DNA of 64,000 nucleotides from NCBI RefSeq assembly GCF_900115295.1, contig NZ_FOVZ01000002.1, positions 1,054,001-1,118,000 on the forward strand. The letters run 5' to 3'. Numbering within the stretch: position 1 is the stretch's first letter; each line of letters begins with the position of its first letter. Positions 10,870 to 19,297 of the stretch are shown here, in pieces. The notes beneath the pieces were generated by a model that had not been told where the DNA came from, ran no database searches, and saw only the letters and a list, made by a program, of their open reading frames with translations. Source of the stretch: Sphingomonas sp. OK281 (lineage in GTDB: Bacteria > Pseudomonadota > Alphaproteobacteria > Sphingomonadales > Sphingomonadaceae). The position numbers were made by a program, and so were the translations under genes.

Positions 10870-11955
10870 GTGACGCCCGTCTACGATATCGCGATCGTCG
10901 GCGCCGGGATGGCGGGCGCCAGTCTGGCGGCGGCGATCGGATCGCGGGCGCGCGTGGCGATCCTCGAAGCCGAGGATGCGCCCGGCTATCATGCCACGGG
11001 ACGCTCGGCGGCGTTCTGGTCGGAGACCTATGGCGGCCCCGACATTCAGCCGCTGACCACGGCGTCCGGTCCGTTCCTCGAGGCCGACGGACATCTGTCG
11101 CCGCTTGGTTCGATCCATGTCGGGCGCGCGGCGGACGAGGCTGCGATCGACGCGTTTCTCGCCGCGTTCGCCGACAGCGACGTCGTCCTCGACCGGATCG
11201 ATCCTGCCCTCCACATCCCGGGCCTGCGCGCCGACTGGACGCTGGGCGTCCGCGAGCAGAGTTGCGCGTACATCGACGTGGCCGCGGTCCACGCCAAAAG
11301 CATCGCCGTCGCGCGAGCCGCGGGCGCGGACCTCGTTATCGATGCCGCGTTCCTCGCCGCGCGGCGATCCGATGGCATCTGGACCGTGGAGACCAGGGCC
11401 GGCACGTTCAGGGCAAGGACGATCGTCAACGCGGCGGGGGCTTGGGCCGACACGGTCGCCGTCCGCGCGGGCGCACGGCCGCTCCGCCTGCAACCCTATC
11501 GCCGCACGATGGTCCAGCTTCGCACGGATCCCGGCGCGCCCGAGGGTTTGCCGCACATCGCCGACATCGCCGGGCGCTTCTACTTCAAGCCTGAGCCCGG
11601 CGGTCGGCTATGGCTCAGCCCACATGACGAGACGCCCACGGACCCGTGCGACGCCGCCCCGGAGGAGATCGACGTCGCGATCGCGATCGACCGGTTCGAG
11701 CAAGTCGTCGACTGGCGAGTCGCGGCGGTCGAACGACGCTGGGCGGGTTTGCGGACGTTCGCGCCCGATCGCCTGCCGATCTACGGCTTCGACCGGGACG
11801 TGCCCGGCTTCTTCTGGTGTGCAGGGCAGGGCGGGTTCGGCATCCAGACCGCGCCCGCCGCTGCGTTGCTTGCCGCCAGCCTGCTGCTCGGCGTCAGTCC
11901 CGATCCCGCGGTCGCGGCGATCGACGCCGCCCGGTACGCGCCCGAGCGGTTCTAG
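10870..11955 (+). CDS. FAD-dependent oxidoreductase of the DAO (glycine/D-amino acid oxidase) family
   Basis: This is a flavin oxidase or dehydrogenase acting on an amino acid or amine. The N-terminal Rossmann motif is IAIVGAGMAGASLAAAIG, followed by the FAD-contact segment EDAPGYHATGRSAAFW. Near the C-terminus are GLRTFAPDRLPIYGFD and FFWCAGQGGFGIQTAPA, both typical of the DAO fold. I chose the GTG at 10870 (product VTPVYDIAIVGAG, 361 aa) because the Rossmann strand then starts at the N-terminus. An upstream ATG would add 46 residues overlapping the hydrolase. Substrate is unknown. Confidence 0.85.
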   Translation: MTPVYDIAIVGAGMAGASLAAAIGSRARVAILEAEDAPGYHATGRSAAFWSETYGGPDIQPLTTASGPFLEADGHLSPLGSIHVGRAADEAAIDAFLAAFADSDVVLDRIDPALHIPGLRADWTLGVREQSCAYIDVAAVHAKSIAVARAAGADLVIDAAFLAARRSDGIWTVETRAGTFRARTIVNAAGAWADTVAVRAGARPLRLQPYRRTMVQLRTDPGAPEGLPHIADIAGRFYFKPEPGGRLWLSPHDETPTDPCDAAPEEIDVAIAIDRFEQVVDWRVAAVERRWAGLRTFAPDRLPIYGFDRDVPGFFWCAGQGGFGIQTAPAAALLAASLLLGVSPDPAVAAIDAARYAPERF

Positions 11956-11958
11956 CCC

Positions 11959-12423
11959 CTACTTACGCCCGGCAGCGACCGCGGCATCGCTCGCCAGCCG
12001 GTCCGCACGTTCGTTCTCCGGGTGGCCGGCATGACCCTTGACCCACTGCCACTCGATCTTGTGCCGCGCCACCGCGGCCAGCAACGCGTGCCACAGTTCG
12101 GCGTTCTTCACCGGCTTCTTGTCGGCGGTCTTCCAGCCGTTGCGCTGCCAGCCCTTCACCCACTTGGTGAGGCCGTCCATCACGTATTTGCTGTCGGTAT
12201 ACAGCGTCACCGAGCACGGCCGCGTCAGCGCGTTGAGCGCCTCGATCGCGGCAGTCATCTCCATCCGGTTGTTGGTCGTCGGCGTCTCGCCGCCCGACAA
12301 TTCCTTCTCGTGCGCGCCCATGCGGATCACCGCGCCCCAGCCGCCGGGGCCCGGATTGCCCTTGCACGCGCCGTCGGTGAAAATCTCGACTTTGGTGATG
12401 GAAACGGGAGCTTCGTCAGTCAT
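11959..12423 (-). CDS. rnhA: Ribonuclease HI
   Basis: RNase HI degrades the RNA strand of RNA-DNA hybrids in the cytoplasm. The 154-residue product carries the full catalytic set: Asp in [16 protein letters not shown], Glu in [13 protein letters not shown], Asp in [19 protein letters not shown], and His plus Asp in [19 protein letters not shown] chose the ATG at 12423 ([12 protein letters not shown]) because its ATGA overlaps the thrB stop by 4 bp and gives the usual length. A longer in-frame reading would run back through thrB. Confidence 0.95.
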   Translation of the reverse strand: MTDEAPVSITKVEIFTDGACKGNPGPGGWGAVIRMGAHEKELSGGETPTTNNRMEMTAAIEALNALTRPCSVTLYTDSKYVMDGLTKWVKGWQRNGWKTADKKPVKNAELWHALLAAVARHKIEWQWVKGHAGHPENERADRLASDAAVAAGRK

Positions 12424-13370
12424 GCGAATAGATCGTCCTTGCGATACGCCTCGAACCGCCGCCAGTACGCCAGCGGATCCTTGCGCGTCACCAGCGCATC
12501 CGCCGGCGTATTGAGCCAGTCCCACGCGCGCGTCGCCAGGAAGCGAAGGCACGCGCCCTGCGCCAGCACGGGCAGCGCGGCGCGCTCGGCGGGGGACAGC
12601 GGATGGCGATCGACATAGCCAGCGACCAGCGCCTTGCCGACCGCAGCGTCACAATTCTCGCCCTGCGCATCGAACGCCCAGGCGCTGTGCATGATTGCGA
12701 GGTCGTACGCGCGAACGTCGGTGCACGCGAAGTAGAAGTCGATCAGCCCCGTCACTCGGTCGCCGAGCATCAGCACGTTGTCGGGAAACAGGTCGGCATG
12801 AATGACGCTGCGAGGCAGATCGGCCGGCCACGCCGCGACCACCGCGTCCGCCGCCGCGCTCACCGTATCGGACAACCCCGGCTCGATCGCATCCAGATCG
12901 CGACCGCATTTATCAAGCAAAGCGCGCCATCCGTCCGGCCCTAGCGTATTCGGTCTGGCGCCAGCAAACCCTGCGAGGCTCACATGCATCGACCCCATCG
13001 CCGCACCGGCCGCATACGCCTGTGCCTCGGTCGGATGCGACACCGATACCCCGGTAAGGAACTCGATCAGGCACGCAGGTCGCCCGCAAAGCTCGTGGAT
13101 CAGCGCACCGCTGCGATCCGGCAGCGCGCGCGGCACCGGGTTCCCGTCGACCGCCAGATGATCTAGCATCGCCATGAAGAATGGCAGGTCGTCCGCAGAC
13201 ACGCGCTTTTCGTACAGCGTCAGGATGAACCGCCCGGTCCTCGTATCGACCAGGTAGTTGCTGTTCTCGACCCCCTCGGCGATGCCCTTGGCCGAAACCA
13301 GTTCACCGTGATCGAACTTGGCGAGGAACGCGCCCAGCGCCTCCGCCGACACCTGCGTATAGACCGCCAT
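12420..13370 (-). CDS. thrB: Homoserine kinase (APH-fold type)
   Basis: ThrB phosphorylates homoserine to O-phosphohomoserine in threonine synthesis. The 316-residue product starts [20 protein letters not shown], as is usual for the ThrB2 family. It has the catalytic loop [19 protein letters not shown] and the metal-binding [17 protein letters not shown]. It lies 1 bp downstream of ispH and overlaps rnhA by 4 bp, so ispH-thrB-rnhA form a tight operon. Confidence 0.95.
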   Translation of the reverse strand: MAVYTQVSAEALGAFLAKFDHGELVSAKGIAEGVENSNYLVDTRTGRFILTLYEKRVSADDLPFFMAMLDHLAVDGNPVPRALPDRSGALIHELCGRPACLIEFLTGVSVSHPTEAQAYAAGAAMGSMHVSLAGFAGARPNTLGPDGWRALLDKCGRDLDAIEPGLSDTVSAAADAVVAAWPADLPRSVIHADLFPDNVLMLGDRVTGLIDFYFACTDVRAYDLAIMHSAWAFDAQGENCDAAVGKALVAGYVDRHPLSPAERAALPVLAQGACLRFLATRAWDWLNTPADALVTRKDPLAYWRRFEAYRKDDLFA

Positions 13371-13371
13371 G

Positions 13372-14328
13372 CTAGGCGGCCGCCTCCAGTCCGCGCGGCA
13401 GCTTGAACGCGATCGTCTCGCGGTTCGTCTCGACCTCGCGCTCCGTTACCATGAAGCGCTCCGATAGCCGGTCCACCAGTTCGCGGACCAGCAGTTCGGG
13501 CGCCGATGCGCCGGCCGTGATGCCCAGCGTGCCGACGCCCGCCAAGAAATCCCAGTCGAGCTCGCTAGCGCGCTGGATCAGCATCGCCGGCGTTCCCTCG
13601 CGCTCGGCGACCTCGACCAGCCGCACCGAGTTGGACGAGTTCGGCGCACCGATCACCAGCACCGCGTCGACGCTATGCGCGATCGCCTTGACCGCGGTCT
13701 GGCGGTTCGAGGTCGCGTAGCAGATGTCCTCGCCACGCGGCGGCAGCATCTGCGGAAAGCGGCGCTGCAGCGTCGCCACGACAGCGGCGGTATCGTCGAC
13801 CGACAGCGTCGTCTGCGTCAGGAAGGCGAGGTTGGTCTGGTCGATCGGCATGAACACTTCGGCGTCCTCGACCGTCTCGATCAGCGACATCGCGCCTTCG
13901 GGAACCTGCCCGAACGTACCGATCACCTCAGGATGCCCGGCATGACCGATGAACACGATATGCCGTCCCGCAGACACGAGGCGCTCGGCCTGCCGGTGCA
14001 CCTTCGATACCAGGGGGCAGGTCGCGTCGAGATATTCGAGACCGCGATTCTGCGCGTCGAGCGGCACCGACTTGGGTACGCCATGCGCCGAGAACACGAC
14101 CGGGGCGCCGTCGGGCACCTCGTTCAATTCCTCGACGAAGATCGCGCCTTGCGCCTTCAGCGTGTCGACGACGAACTTGTTGTGGACGATCTCGTGACGG
14201 ACATAGACCGGCGCCCCGTGTTTCTCGATCGCCAGTTCGACGATCCGGATTGCGCGGTCGACGCCAGCGCAAAAGCCTCGGGGTGCTGCGATCAACAGTT
14301 CGAGCGGCGGCTTGTCGATTGGGCTCAT
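13372..14328 (-). CDS. ispH: 4-hydroxy-3-methylbut-2-enyl diphosphate reductase
   Basis: IspH (LytB) is the last enzyme of the non-mevalonate isoprenoid pathway and carries an iron-sulfur cluster. The 318-residue product has all three conserved cluster cysteines: [13 protein letters not shown] (about residue 20), [11 protein letters not shown] (about 104) and [13 protein letters not shown] (about 205). Other conserved segments are [11 protein letters not shown] and [16 protein letters not shown]. It is the first gene of the ispH-thrB-rnhA operon. Confidence 0.97.
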   Translation of the reverse strand: MSPIDKPPLELLIAAPRGFCAGVDRAIRIVELAIEKHGAPVYVRHEIVHNKFVVDTLKAQGAIFVEELNEVPDGAPVVFSAHGVPKSVPLDAQNRGLEYLDATCPLVSKVHRQAERLVSAGRHIVFIGHAGHPEVIGTFGQVPEGAMSLIETVEDAEVFMPIDQTNLAFLTQTTLSVDDTAAVVATLQRRFPQMLPPRGEDICYATSNRQTAVKAIAHSVDAVLVIGAPNSSNSVRLVEVAEREGTPAMLIQRASELDWDFLAGVGTLGITAGASAPELLVRELVDRLSERFMVTEREVETNRETIAFKLPRGLEAAA

Positions 14329-14407
14329 GATGCCTTGCCTCTACGCGATTGCTTGCCTGGACGATAGCCGGTTCCTATGGTGCGCCGCGACAGGGGCCGC
14401 TTGCGAC

Positions 14408-15088
14408 ATGCGGTGGCCCTTTCGCTCGTTCGAGAAGGTATGCGTCGCCGTGAAAGCCCCCATTTTAGCCGTATCGGCCGTAGCTGTCTTACTTTGCGGG
14501 TGCGCTACCAAAGGCGAGGTCGACGCGACCGGCGGCATCTCCGCAGTCCGCTCCGTCTGCCCGCCCGTGGCGATTCCGGCGGCGACTGGCGACATCACGC
14601 TGTTCGATCCCATCACCAGCCGCGATCAGTCGGCGATCGACGTCGCCGCGCTGATGACCAACGTCCGCTCGACCTGTGCCGATGCGACCGACCAGGTCGT
14701 CACCAGCGTCACCTTCGACATCCGCGCCCGCCGCACCCGTACCGAGGGCGCGCGCGACGTGACGCTGCCCTACTTCGTTACGGTCGTCCGCGGCGGCAGC
14801 GCCGTCGTCGCCAAGCGCATCGGCCGCGTCGCGTTGCACTTCGATGCCGGCCAAGCGCTCGCCTCCGCCTCGGCAACCGCTTCCGCAACGGTCGCGCGCT
14901 CGGCTGCAACCTTGCCCGACGACGTGCGCGAGAAGCTCACTCGCAAGCGCAAGGCCGGCGACCAGGATGCCGCAGTCGATCCGCTGAGCACCCCCGAAGT
15001 CCGCCAGGCCGTCCTCCGCGCCAGCTTCGAAGCACTGGTCGGCTTCCAGCTCACCGACGACCAGCTCAAGTACAACGCCACCCGCTAA
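14408..15088 (+). CDS. Hypothetical lipoprotein
   Basis: No function is recognised. The product has a lipoprotein-type signal, ILAVSAVAVLLCGCATKG, with the acylated Cys in LLCGC. A conserved-looking periplasmic domain follows (VCPPVAIPAATGDITLFDP, VTSVTFDIRARRTRTEGARD), ending in an Ala/Ser-rich helix. Two starts are plausible: ATG at 14408 (226 aa, long n-region) and GTG at 14450 (212 aa, standard signal, preceded by GAGAAGG). The GTG gives the more typical signal peptide. The gene diverges from ispH. Confidence 0.7.
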   Translation: MRWPFRSFEKVCVAVKAPILAVSAVAVLLCGCATKGEVDATGGISAVRSVCPPVAIPAATGDITLFDPITSRDQSAIDVAALMTNVRSTCADATDQVVTSVTFDIRARRTRTEGARDVTLPYFVTVVRGGSAVVAKRIGRVALHFDAGQALASASATASATVARSAATLPDDVREKLTRKRKAGDQDAAVDPLSTPEVRQAVLRASFEALVGFQLTDDQLKYNATR

Positions 15089-15089
15089 G

Positions 15090-15345
15090 CTATCTCCTTC
15101 TCCCCGCCGGGGAGAGGGAAGGGGCCCGCGGCACTTGCCGTGGGAAGGGAGAGGGGTGTGAGGCTCGAGACGCGCGTCCCAAAGCCCCTCACCCTTCCGT
15201 CGCCTACGGCTCCTCCCTCCCCCTCCCCAGCGGGGAGAGGGCTGTCCAAAACCGCGTCATATTATCGCAGTCCCTCTCCCCGCCGGGGAGAGGGAAGGGG
15301 CCCGCGGCACTTGCCGTGGGAAGGGTGAGGGGCGTGGGGCTCGGA
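15090..15345. repeat. Long direct and inverted repeats in intergenic region
   Basis: A roughly 50-bp unit containing CTCCCCGCCGGGGAGAGGGA and CCCGCGGCACTTGCCGTGGG occurs twice in the same direction, at about 15101-15150 and 15275-15326. Between them (15180-15240) lies an inverted variant with CCTCCCCAGCGGGGAGAGGG. Each unit contains perfect hairpins. This is a REP/BIME-like array. The remainder up to 15518 shows no gene. Confidence 0.8.
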
Positions 15346-15518
15346 ACGCTCATCCGGCCGCCCTTCCGTCCCCCGGGTGTAGTTCATGCCCCGACAATGA
15401 ATGCCGCTCCAGCATCGATCGCAAGACAGCGGCCCCGACGATACCCATCGAGGCCGCTGAATGCATTCTTACGAGCCTGCAACGAACCCCATGCGAACAC
15501 AGGGACAGGCTTTGCGTC

Positions 15519-16127
15519 TTACTTGTCCTCGCGTACCAGTTCGGTCGCGGCAAGGTGCTCCGCCAGGAACCATACCTGCGGTTCGTGGGTGCGGATGATG
15601 TTGCTCACCAGCAGGTCGTTGGTACCGTCATCGCCGGACTCGTCCGCCGCTTCCGCACCTTCATGGGCCTGACGCAGGATGATCTCGTGCGCTTCGAGCA
15701 GACGTGCGAGCTGCGTCGGCACGTCTTCACGCCCCTTGGGCGGGCGGGGTATCGTCGTCATTTCGGCAACGTCGTGCGACATCGCGATCGAGATGCCGCC
15801 CAGCGCCATGATCCGCTCGGCAACGAGATCGACCAGTGCCGCCTGCTCCTCGTAATGCTTGTCGAGCAACAGGTGCAGTTGATAGAAGGTCGCGCCCGAC
15901 ATCTGCCAATGATGCTTCTTGTACATGTCGCGGATCGTCATCGTGTCCGCGAGCACTTGGTTCAGCGTCGCCACGCTCTGTGCGCGTGCATTGTCCTCAA
16001 GCGCGATCGGCAGGCGCTTGAGCGTGCCGTAAGGCTGGATCTCGCGATACTCGACCTTGTACTGTGGCTGTGCCTCGACCAACACGTTGGTGTCCGTCTT
16101 CGCCAGCTTTGCGGGTTTCTTCGCCAT
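15519..16127 (-). CDS. dps: Dps-family DNA-protection ferritin
   Basis: Dps proteins form dodecamers that oxidise and store iron and protect DNA in starvation or peroxide stress. The 202-residue product has the Dps ferroxidase signature: KKHHWQMSGATFYQLHLLLD, then KHYEEQAALVDLVAERIMAL. A Lys-rich N-terminal tail (MAKKPAKLAKTD) suits DNA binding. I chose the ATG at 16127 because the alternative upstream extension (about 74 residues) is out of character for the family. Confidence 0.88.
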   Translation of the reverse strand: MAKKPAKLAKTDTNVLVEAQPQYKVEYREIQPYGTLKRLPIALEDNARAQSVATLNQVLADTMTIRDMYKKHHWQMSGATFYQLHLLLDKHYEEQAALVDLVAERIMALGGISIAMSHDVAEMTTIPRPPKGREDVPTQLARLLEAHEIILRQAHEGAEAADESGDDGTNDLLVSNIIRTHEPQVWFLAEHLAATELVREDK

Positions 16128-16290
16128 TGGGAATTCCTGTCTGTTCGGGTGAACGCGACATCCTAACGCATGATCGGCTGGATCGAAGCAGACGAAATCC
16201 TCGTTCAGCGTGATCGGTACAGTCGACCTGCTCTTGACGCGGGGTCGTTGGCAAAGGAAGCGGACGCTCGCAACGTGTTGGGAGTTTGGG

Positions 16291-17205
16291 ATGACGGAAG
16301 CACCTCTGGTCGCAGGTATCGAACTCGGCGGCACCAAATGCATCTGCATTCTTGCGCGGGGACCCGACCAGATCGAGGAAACCGTGCGTATCCCGACGAC
16401 GCGACCCGAAGAGACGATGGCCGCGATCGAGGCCGTCCTCGACCGGTGGAGCGGGTTCGTCGCGATCGGTATCGCCAGCTTCGGTCCGGTCTCGATCGAT
16501 CGCCACTCGCACGACTATGGCCACATCACCTCGACGCCCAAGCCGGGCTGGGCGGGAACCGACGTCGCCGGTCGGTTGCAGCGGCGCTACGGCGTGCCGA
16601 CCGGGTTCCATAGCGACGTCGTCGGCGCGGCGCTTGCCGAGGCGTTCTGGGGGGCGGCGAAGGGCCTCCCCGACATTGCCTATGTCACCGTCGGCACCGG
16701 CGTCGGTGCGGGGATGATCGCGAACAACCGTCCGGTGGATGGGCTGACGCATTCCGAACTCGGGCACATCCGGCCTGCGCGGTTCCAGGGTGACGACTGG
16801 ATCGGCAATTGCCCGTTTCACGGCGCGTGCGTCGAGGGGCTGGTCGCGGGCCCGGCGATCGCCGCGAGGATCGGCCATCCCGCCGACGAAGCCCCGGCCG
16901 ACCATCCGGTGTGGGACAACGTCGCCGATGCGCTGGGCCAGCTGTGCCATACGCTCGTGCTCACCGGCATTCCGCGGCGGATCGTGATGGGCGGCGGCGT
17001 GATGGGCGCGTCGCATCTGTTTCCCCGCGTCCGGGCGGCGATGACGCGCAGTCTCGGCGGGTACATCACCTTGCCAGAGGTCGCCCTGGCCGACACGTTC
17101 ATCGTGCCGCCCGCACTCGGCAACAACGCAGGGCCGCTCGGCGCGATCGTGCTCGGCGGGCAGGCCTTGGAACAGCAACTCAAAACGTCGTTTACAGCGT
17201 CTTAA
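16291..17205 (+). CDS. ROK-family sugar kinase, fructokinase-like
   Basis: This is a cytoplasmic hexose kinase. The 304-residue product has the N-terminal phosphate-binding motif AGIELGGTKCICILA, a substrate/catalytic segment with GTGVGAGMIANNRPV and HSELGHI, and the zinc-site motif GNCPFHGACVEGLVAGPAI, which resembles ROK fructokinases. RIVMGGGVMGASHLFP closes the ATPase fold. The ATG at 16291 follows GGAGTTTGGG. Fructose as substrate is inferred from the zinc motif only. Confidence 0.85.
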   Translation: MTEAPLVAGIELGGTKCICILARGPDQIEETVRIPTTRPEETMAAIEAVLDRWSGFVAIGIASFGPVSIDRHSHDYGHITSTPKPGWAGTDVAGRLQRRYGVPTGFHSDVVGAALAEAFWGAAKGLPDIAYVTVGTGVGAGMIANNRPVDGLTHSELGHIRPARFQGDDWIGNCPFHGACVEGLVAGPAIAARIGHPADEAPADHPVWDNVADALGQLCHTLVLTGIPRRIVMGGGVMGASHLFPRVRAAMTRSLGGYITLPEVALADTFIVPPALGNNAGPLGAIVLGGQALEQQLKTSFTAS

Positions 17206-17296
17206 CTACGTACCGTTACCCCTCGGTATAGAGCGGGGGGCAAGGTACGCGATCGTCGGACGGCGAAGATTGTGCCCCTTCGAGGAGCGGTGTTTG

Positions 17297-19297
17297 ATGC
17301 GCATTCTGATCGTGGACGACGAGCCTGCAATGCACGACAGCTACCGGCGCAGCTTTGCCGGACGGCATACGCAGCGTGGCGACGGCCTCGAGGCGATGGC
17401 GGACGAATTGTTCGGCGATGTCGGGCGCGCCGCGCCGGATGCCGCGCCAGACGCCACGCTGCAAGAATCGGGGGACGCCTCAAGGGACGTCGCGTTGAAC
17501 GCCTCGGGGAGCCCCGCGGCGGACGAGGGCTATCCGGATTTCGCCTTGACCCACTGCGATCAGGGGCTCGACGCGGTTGCCACGGTCGAGACGGCGCTTG
17601 CCGAGGGCGCCCCCTTCGCAGTGGCCTTCATCGACGTACGAATGCCGCCGGGGATCGATGGCCGCGAGACCGCCAGGCGCATTCGCGCGATCGATCCCGA
17701 GATCAATTTCGTCATCGTGACGGGCTATTCGGAATTCTCGCCCGCCGAGATCAACAGGGTCGCAGGCCCGGCCGACAAGATCTTCTATATCGCCAAGCCG
17801 TTCGAGGTCGCCGAGGTTCTCCAGACCGCGACCGCGCTCGGCAAGCGCTGGGAGGTCGACCGCGAACTGGCCACGACGCGCGATCTCCTCGCCGCAAAAG
17901 TCGCGTTGCTCGAGGAACAGGGCGCGGAACTCGCGGCGAACGAGAGCCGCGCGCTACATCTGGCAACGCATGATTCGCTGACCGACGCCCCCAACCGGCT
18001 GGCTTTCCTCCGCGCGCTGGCGGAGCGGACCCGCGATGCCGGGTTGTTTGCGACGGTCATGATCGATCTCGATCGGTTCAAGCTGGTGAACGACACGCTC
18101 GGCCATCTTGCCGGCGATGCGCTGATCCGTGAGATCTGCGCGATCCTCAACCGGTCGACGCCCGCGGATGCGATGGTCGCCCGGCTTGGTGGTGACGAGT
18201 TCGGCATCCTGTTCGATACGTCCGGCGAGGATGCCGCGGTGATGGCCTGCGACCGCATTATCGCGGCGTGCTCGGTCAGCCTCCAGGTGTTCGGCAATTC
18301 GGTCCAGGGCGGTGCATCCGCAGGGCTGGTGGTGACGGAAGGCGGGCAGGGCAGCGATCCAATCGACGTGATGCGGCGCTCCGATCTCGCGCTCAACGAT
18401 GCGAAGCGTGGCGGCCGCGGCATCGTCCGGCTGTTCGACGAGAGCATGGACGAGGGCATTCGTTTCCGGCGCCGGGTCGAGGGGGGGCTCGGCCGGGCGA
18501 TCGCGAACGGGGAACTGAGCCTGGTCTACCAGCCGATCGTGTCGCGCGATGCGATCGAGGTCGTCGGGTTCGAGGCGCTGGTGCGCTGGAACACCACGCA
18601 ATACGGCGCGATGAGCCCGGCGACCTTCGTGCCGATCGCCGAGGAATCGAACCTGATCCACGAACTCGGCGACTGGGTGCTCGGCGAAGCGCTCGCCGTC
18701 CTCAAGCAATGGCCGGGACAATATGTTTCCGTTAATTTCTCCCCCCGCCAGTTCCGCCGCCACAACTTCGTCGGTCATATCATGGAGAGTGTACAGCGCG
18801 CCGGCGTCGAGCCCACGCGACTCCAGATCGAGATCACCGAGACCGCGATCTTCGACGATGCCGAACGTGCGGCGGAAACGCTCTACAAGTTGCGCCAGAT
18901 GGGCTTCCGGATCGCGCTCGACGATTTCGGTACGGGCTATTCGAGCCTCTACAACATCCGCAAGTTCGCGCTCGATTGCCTCAAGATCGACAAGTCGTTC
19001 ATCGACGGCATGGCGCGCGAGCGTGAAAGTGCGGCTATCGTTCACTCGATCATCCATCTAGGCCGCGCTCTCGGTCTCGGGGTAATCGCAGAAGGGGTCG
19101 AGACCGAGGCGCAGGTCCAGGCGCTCCGCCTCGCCGGTGCAAGCCATATGCAGGGATATTTCTTCTCGCGACCGGTCGATGCCAAAGCCGCGAGAGCGAT
19201 TGCACGGAGCCGCGATCTCGTGGGACGGGACGACGTGTCGACCGATGGCCCGAACGTGGGGCAACGCGTCGGCCGCGGTCTGGAACTGCGCCGCTGA
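17297..19297 (+). CDS. Response regulator with GGDEF and EAL domains (c-di-GMP signalling)
   Basis: This is a receiver-controlled protein with both cyclic-di-GMP synthase and phosphodiesterase domains. The 666-residue product opens with MRILIVDDEPAMHDSY. A ~45-residue Ala/Asp/Gly-rich insertion follows the first receiver helix. The phospho-acceptor Asp lies in AFIDVRMPPGIDGRETARR (about 113), and the conserved Lys in FYIAKPFE. The GGDEF domain keeps an intact active site (RLGGDEFGILF, about 297-303). The EAL domain has FEALVRW (about 425), ITETAIFDDA and ALDDFGTGYSSL. The TGA overlaps the ATG of the histidine kinase by one base. Both enzymatic sites look intact, so the net activity cannot be predicted. 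Confidence 0.92.
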   Translation: MRILIVDDEPAMHDSYRRSFAGRHTQRGDGLEAMADELFGDVGRAAPDAAPDATLQESGDASRDVALNASGSPAADEGYPDFALTHCDQGLDAVATVETALAEGAPFAVAFIDVRMPPGIDGRETARRIRAIDPEINFVIVTGYSEFSPAEINRVAGPADKIFYIAKPFEVAEVLQTATALGKRWEVDRELATTRDLLAAKVALLEEQGAELAANESRALHLATHDSLTDAPNRLAFLRALAERTRDAGLFATVMIDLDRFKLVNDTLGHLAGDALIREICAILNRSTPADAMVARLGGDEFGILFDTSGEDAAVMACDRIIAACSVSLQVFGNSVQGGASAGLVVTEGGQGSDPIDVMRRSDLALNDAKRGGRGIVRLFDESMDEGIRFRRRVEGGLGRAIANGELSLVYQPIVSRDAIEVVGFEALVRWNTTQYGAMSPATFVPIAEESNLIHELGDWVLGEALAVLKQWPGQYVSVNFSPRQFRRHNFVGHIMESVQRAGVEPTRLQIEITETAIFDDAERAAETLYKLRQMGFRIALDDFGTGYSSLYNIRKFALDCLKIDKSFIDGMARERESAAIVHSIIHLGRALGLGVIAEGVETEAQVQALRLAGASHMQGYFFSRPVDAKAARAIARSRDLVGRDDVSTDGPNVGQRVGRGLELRR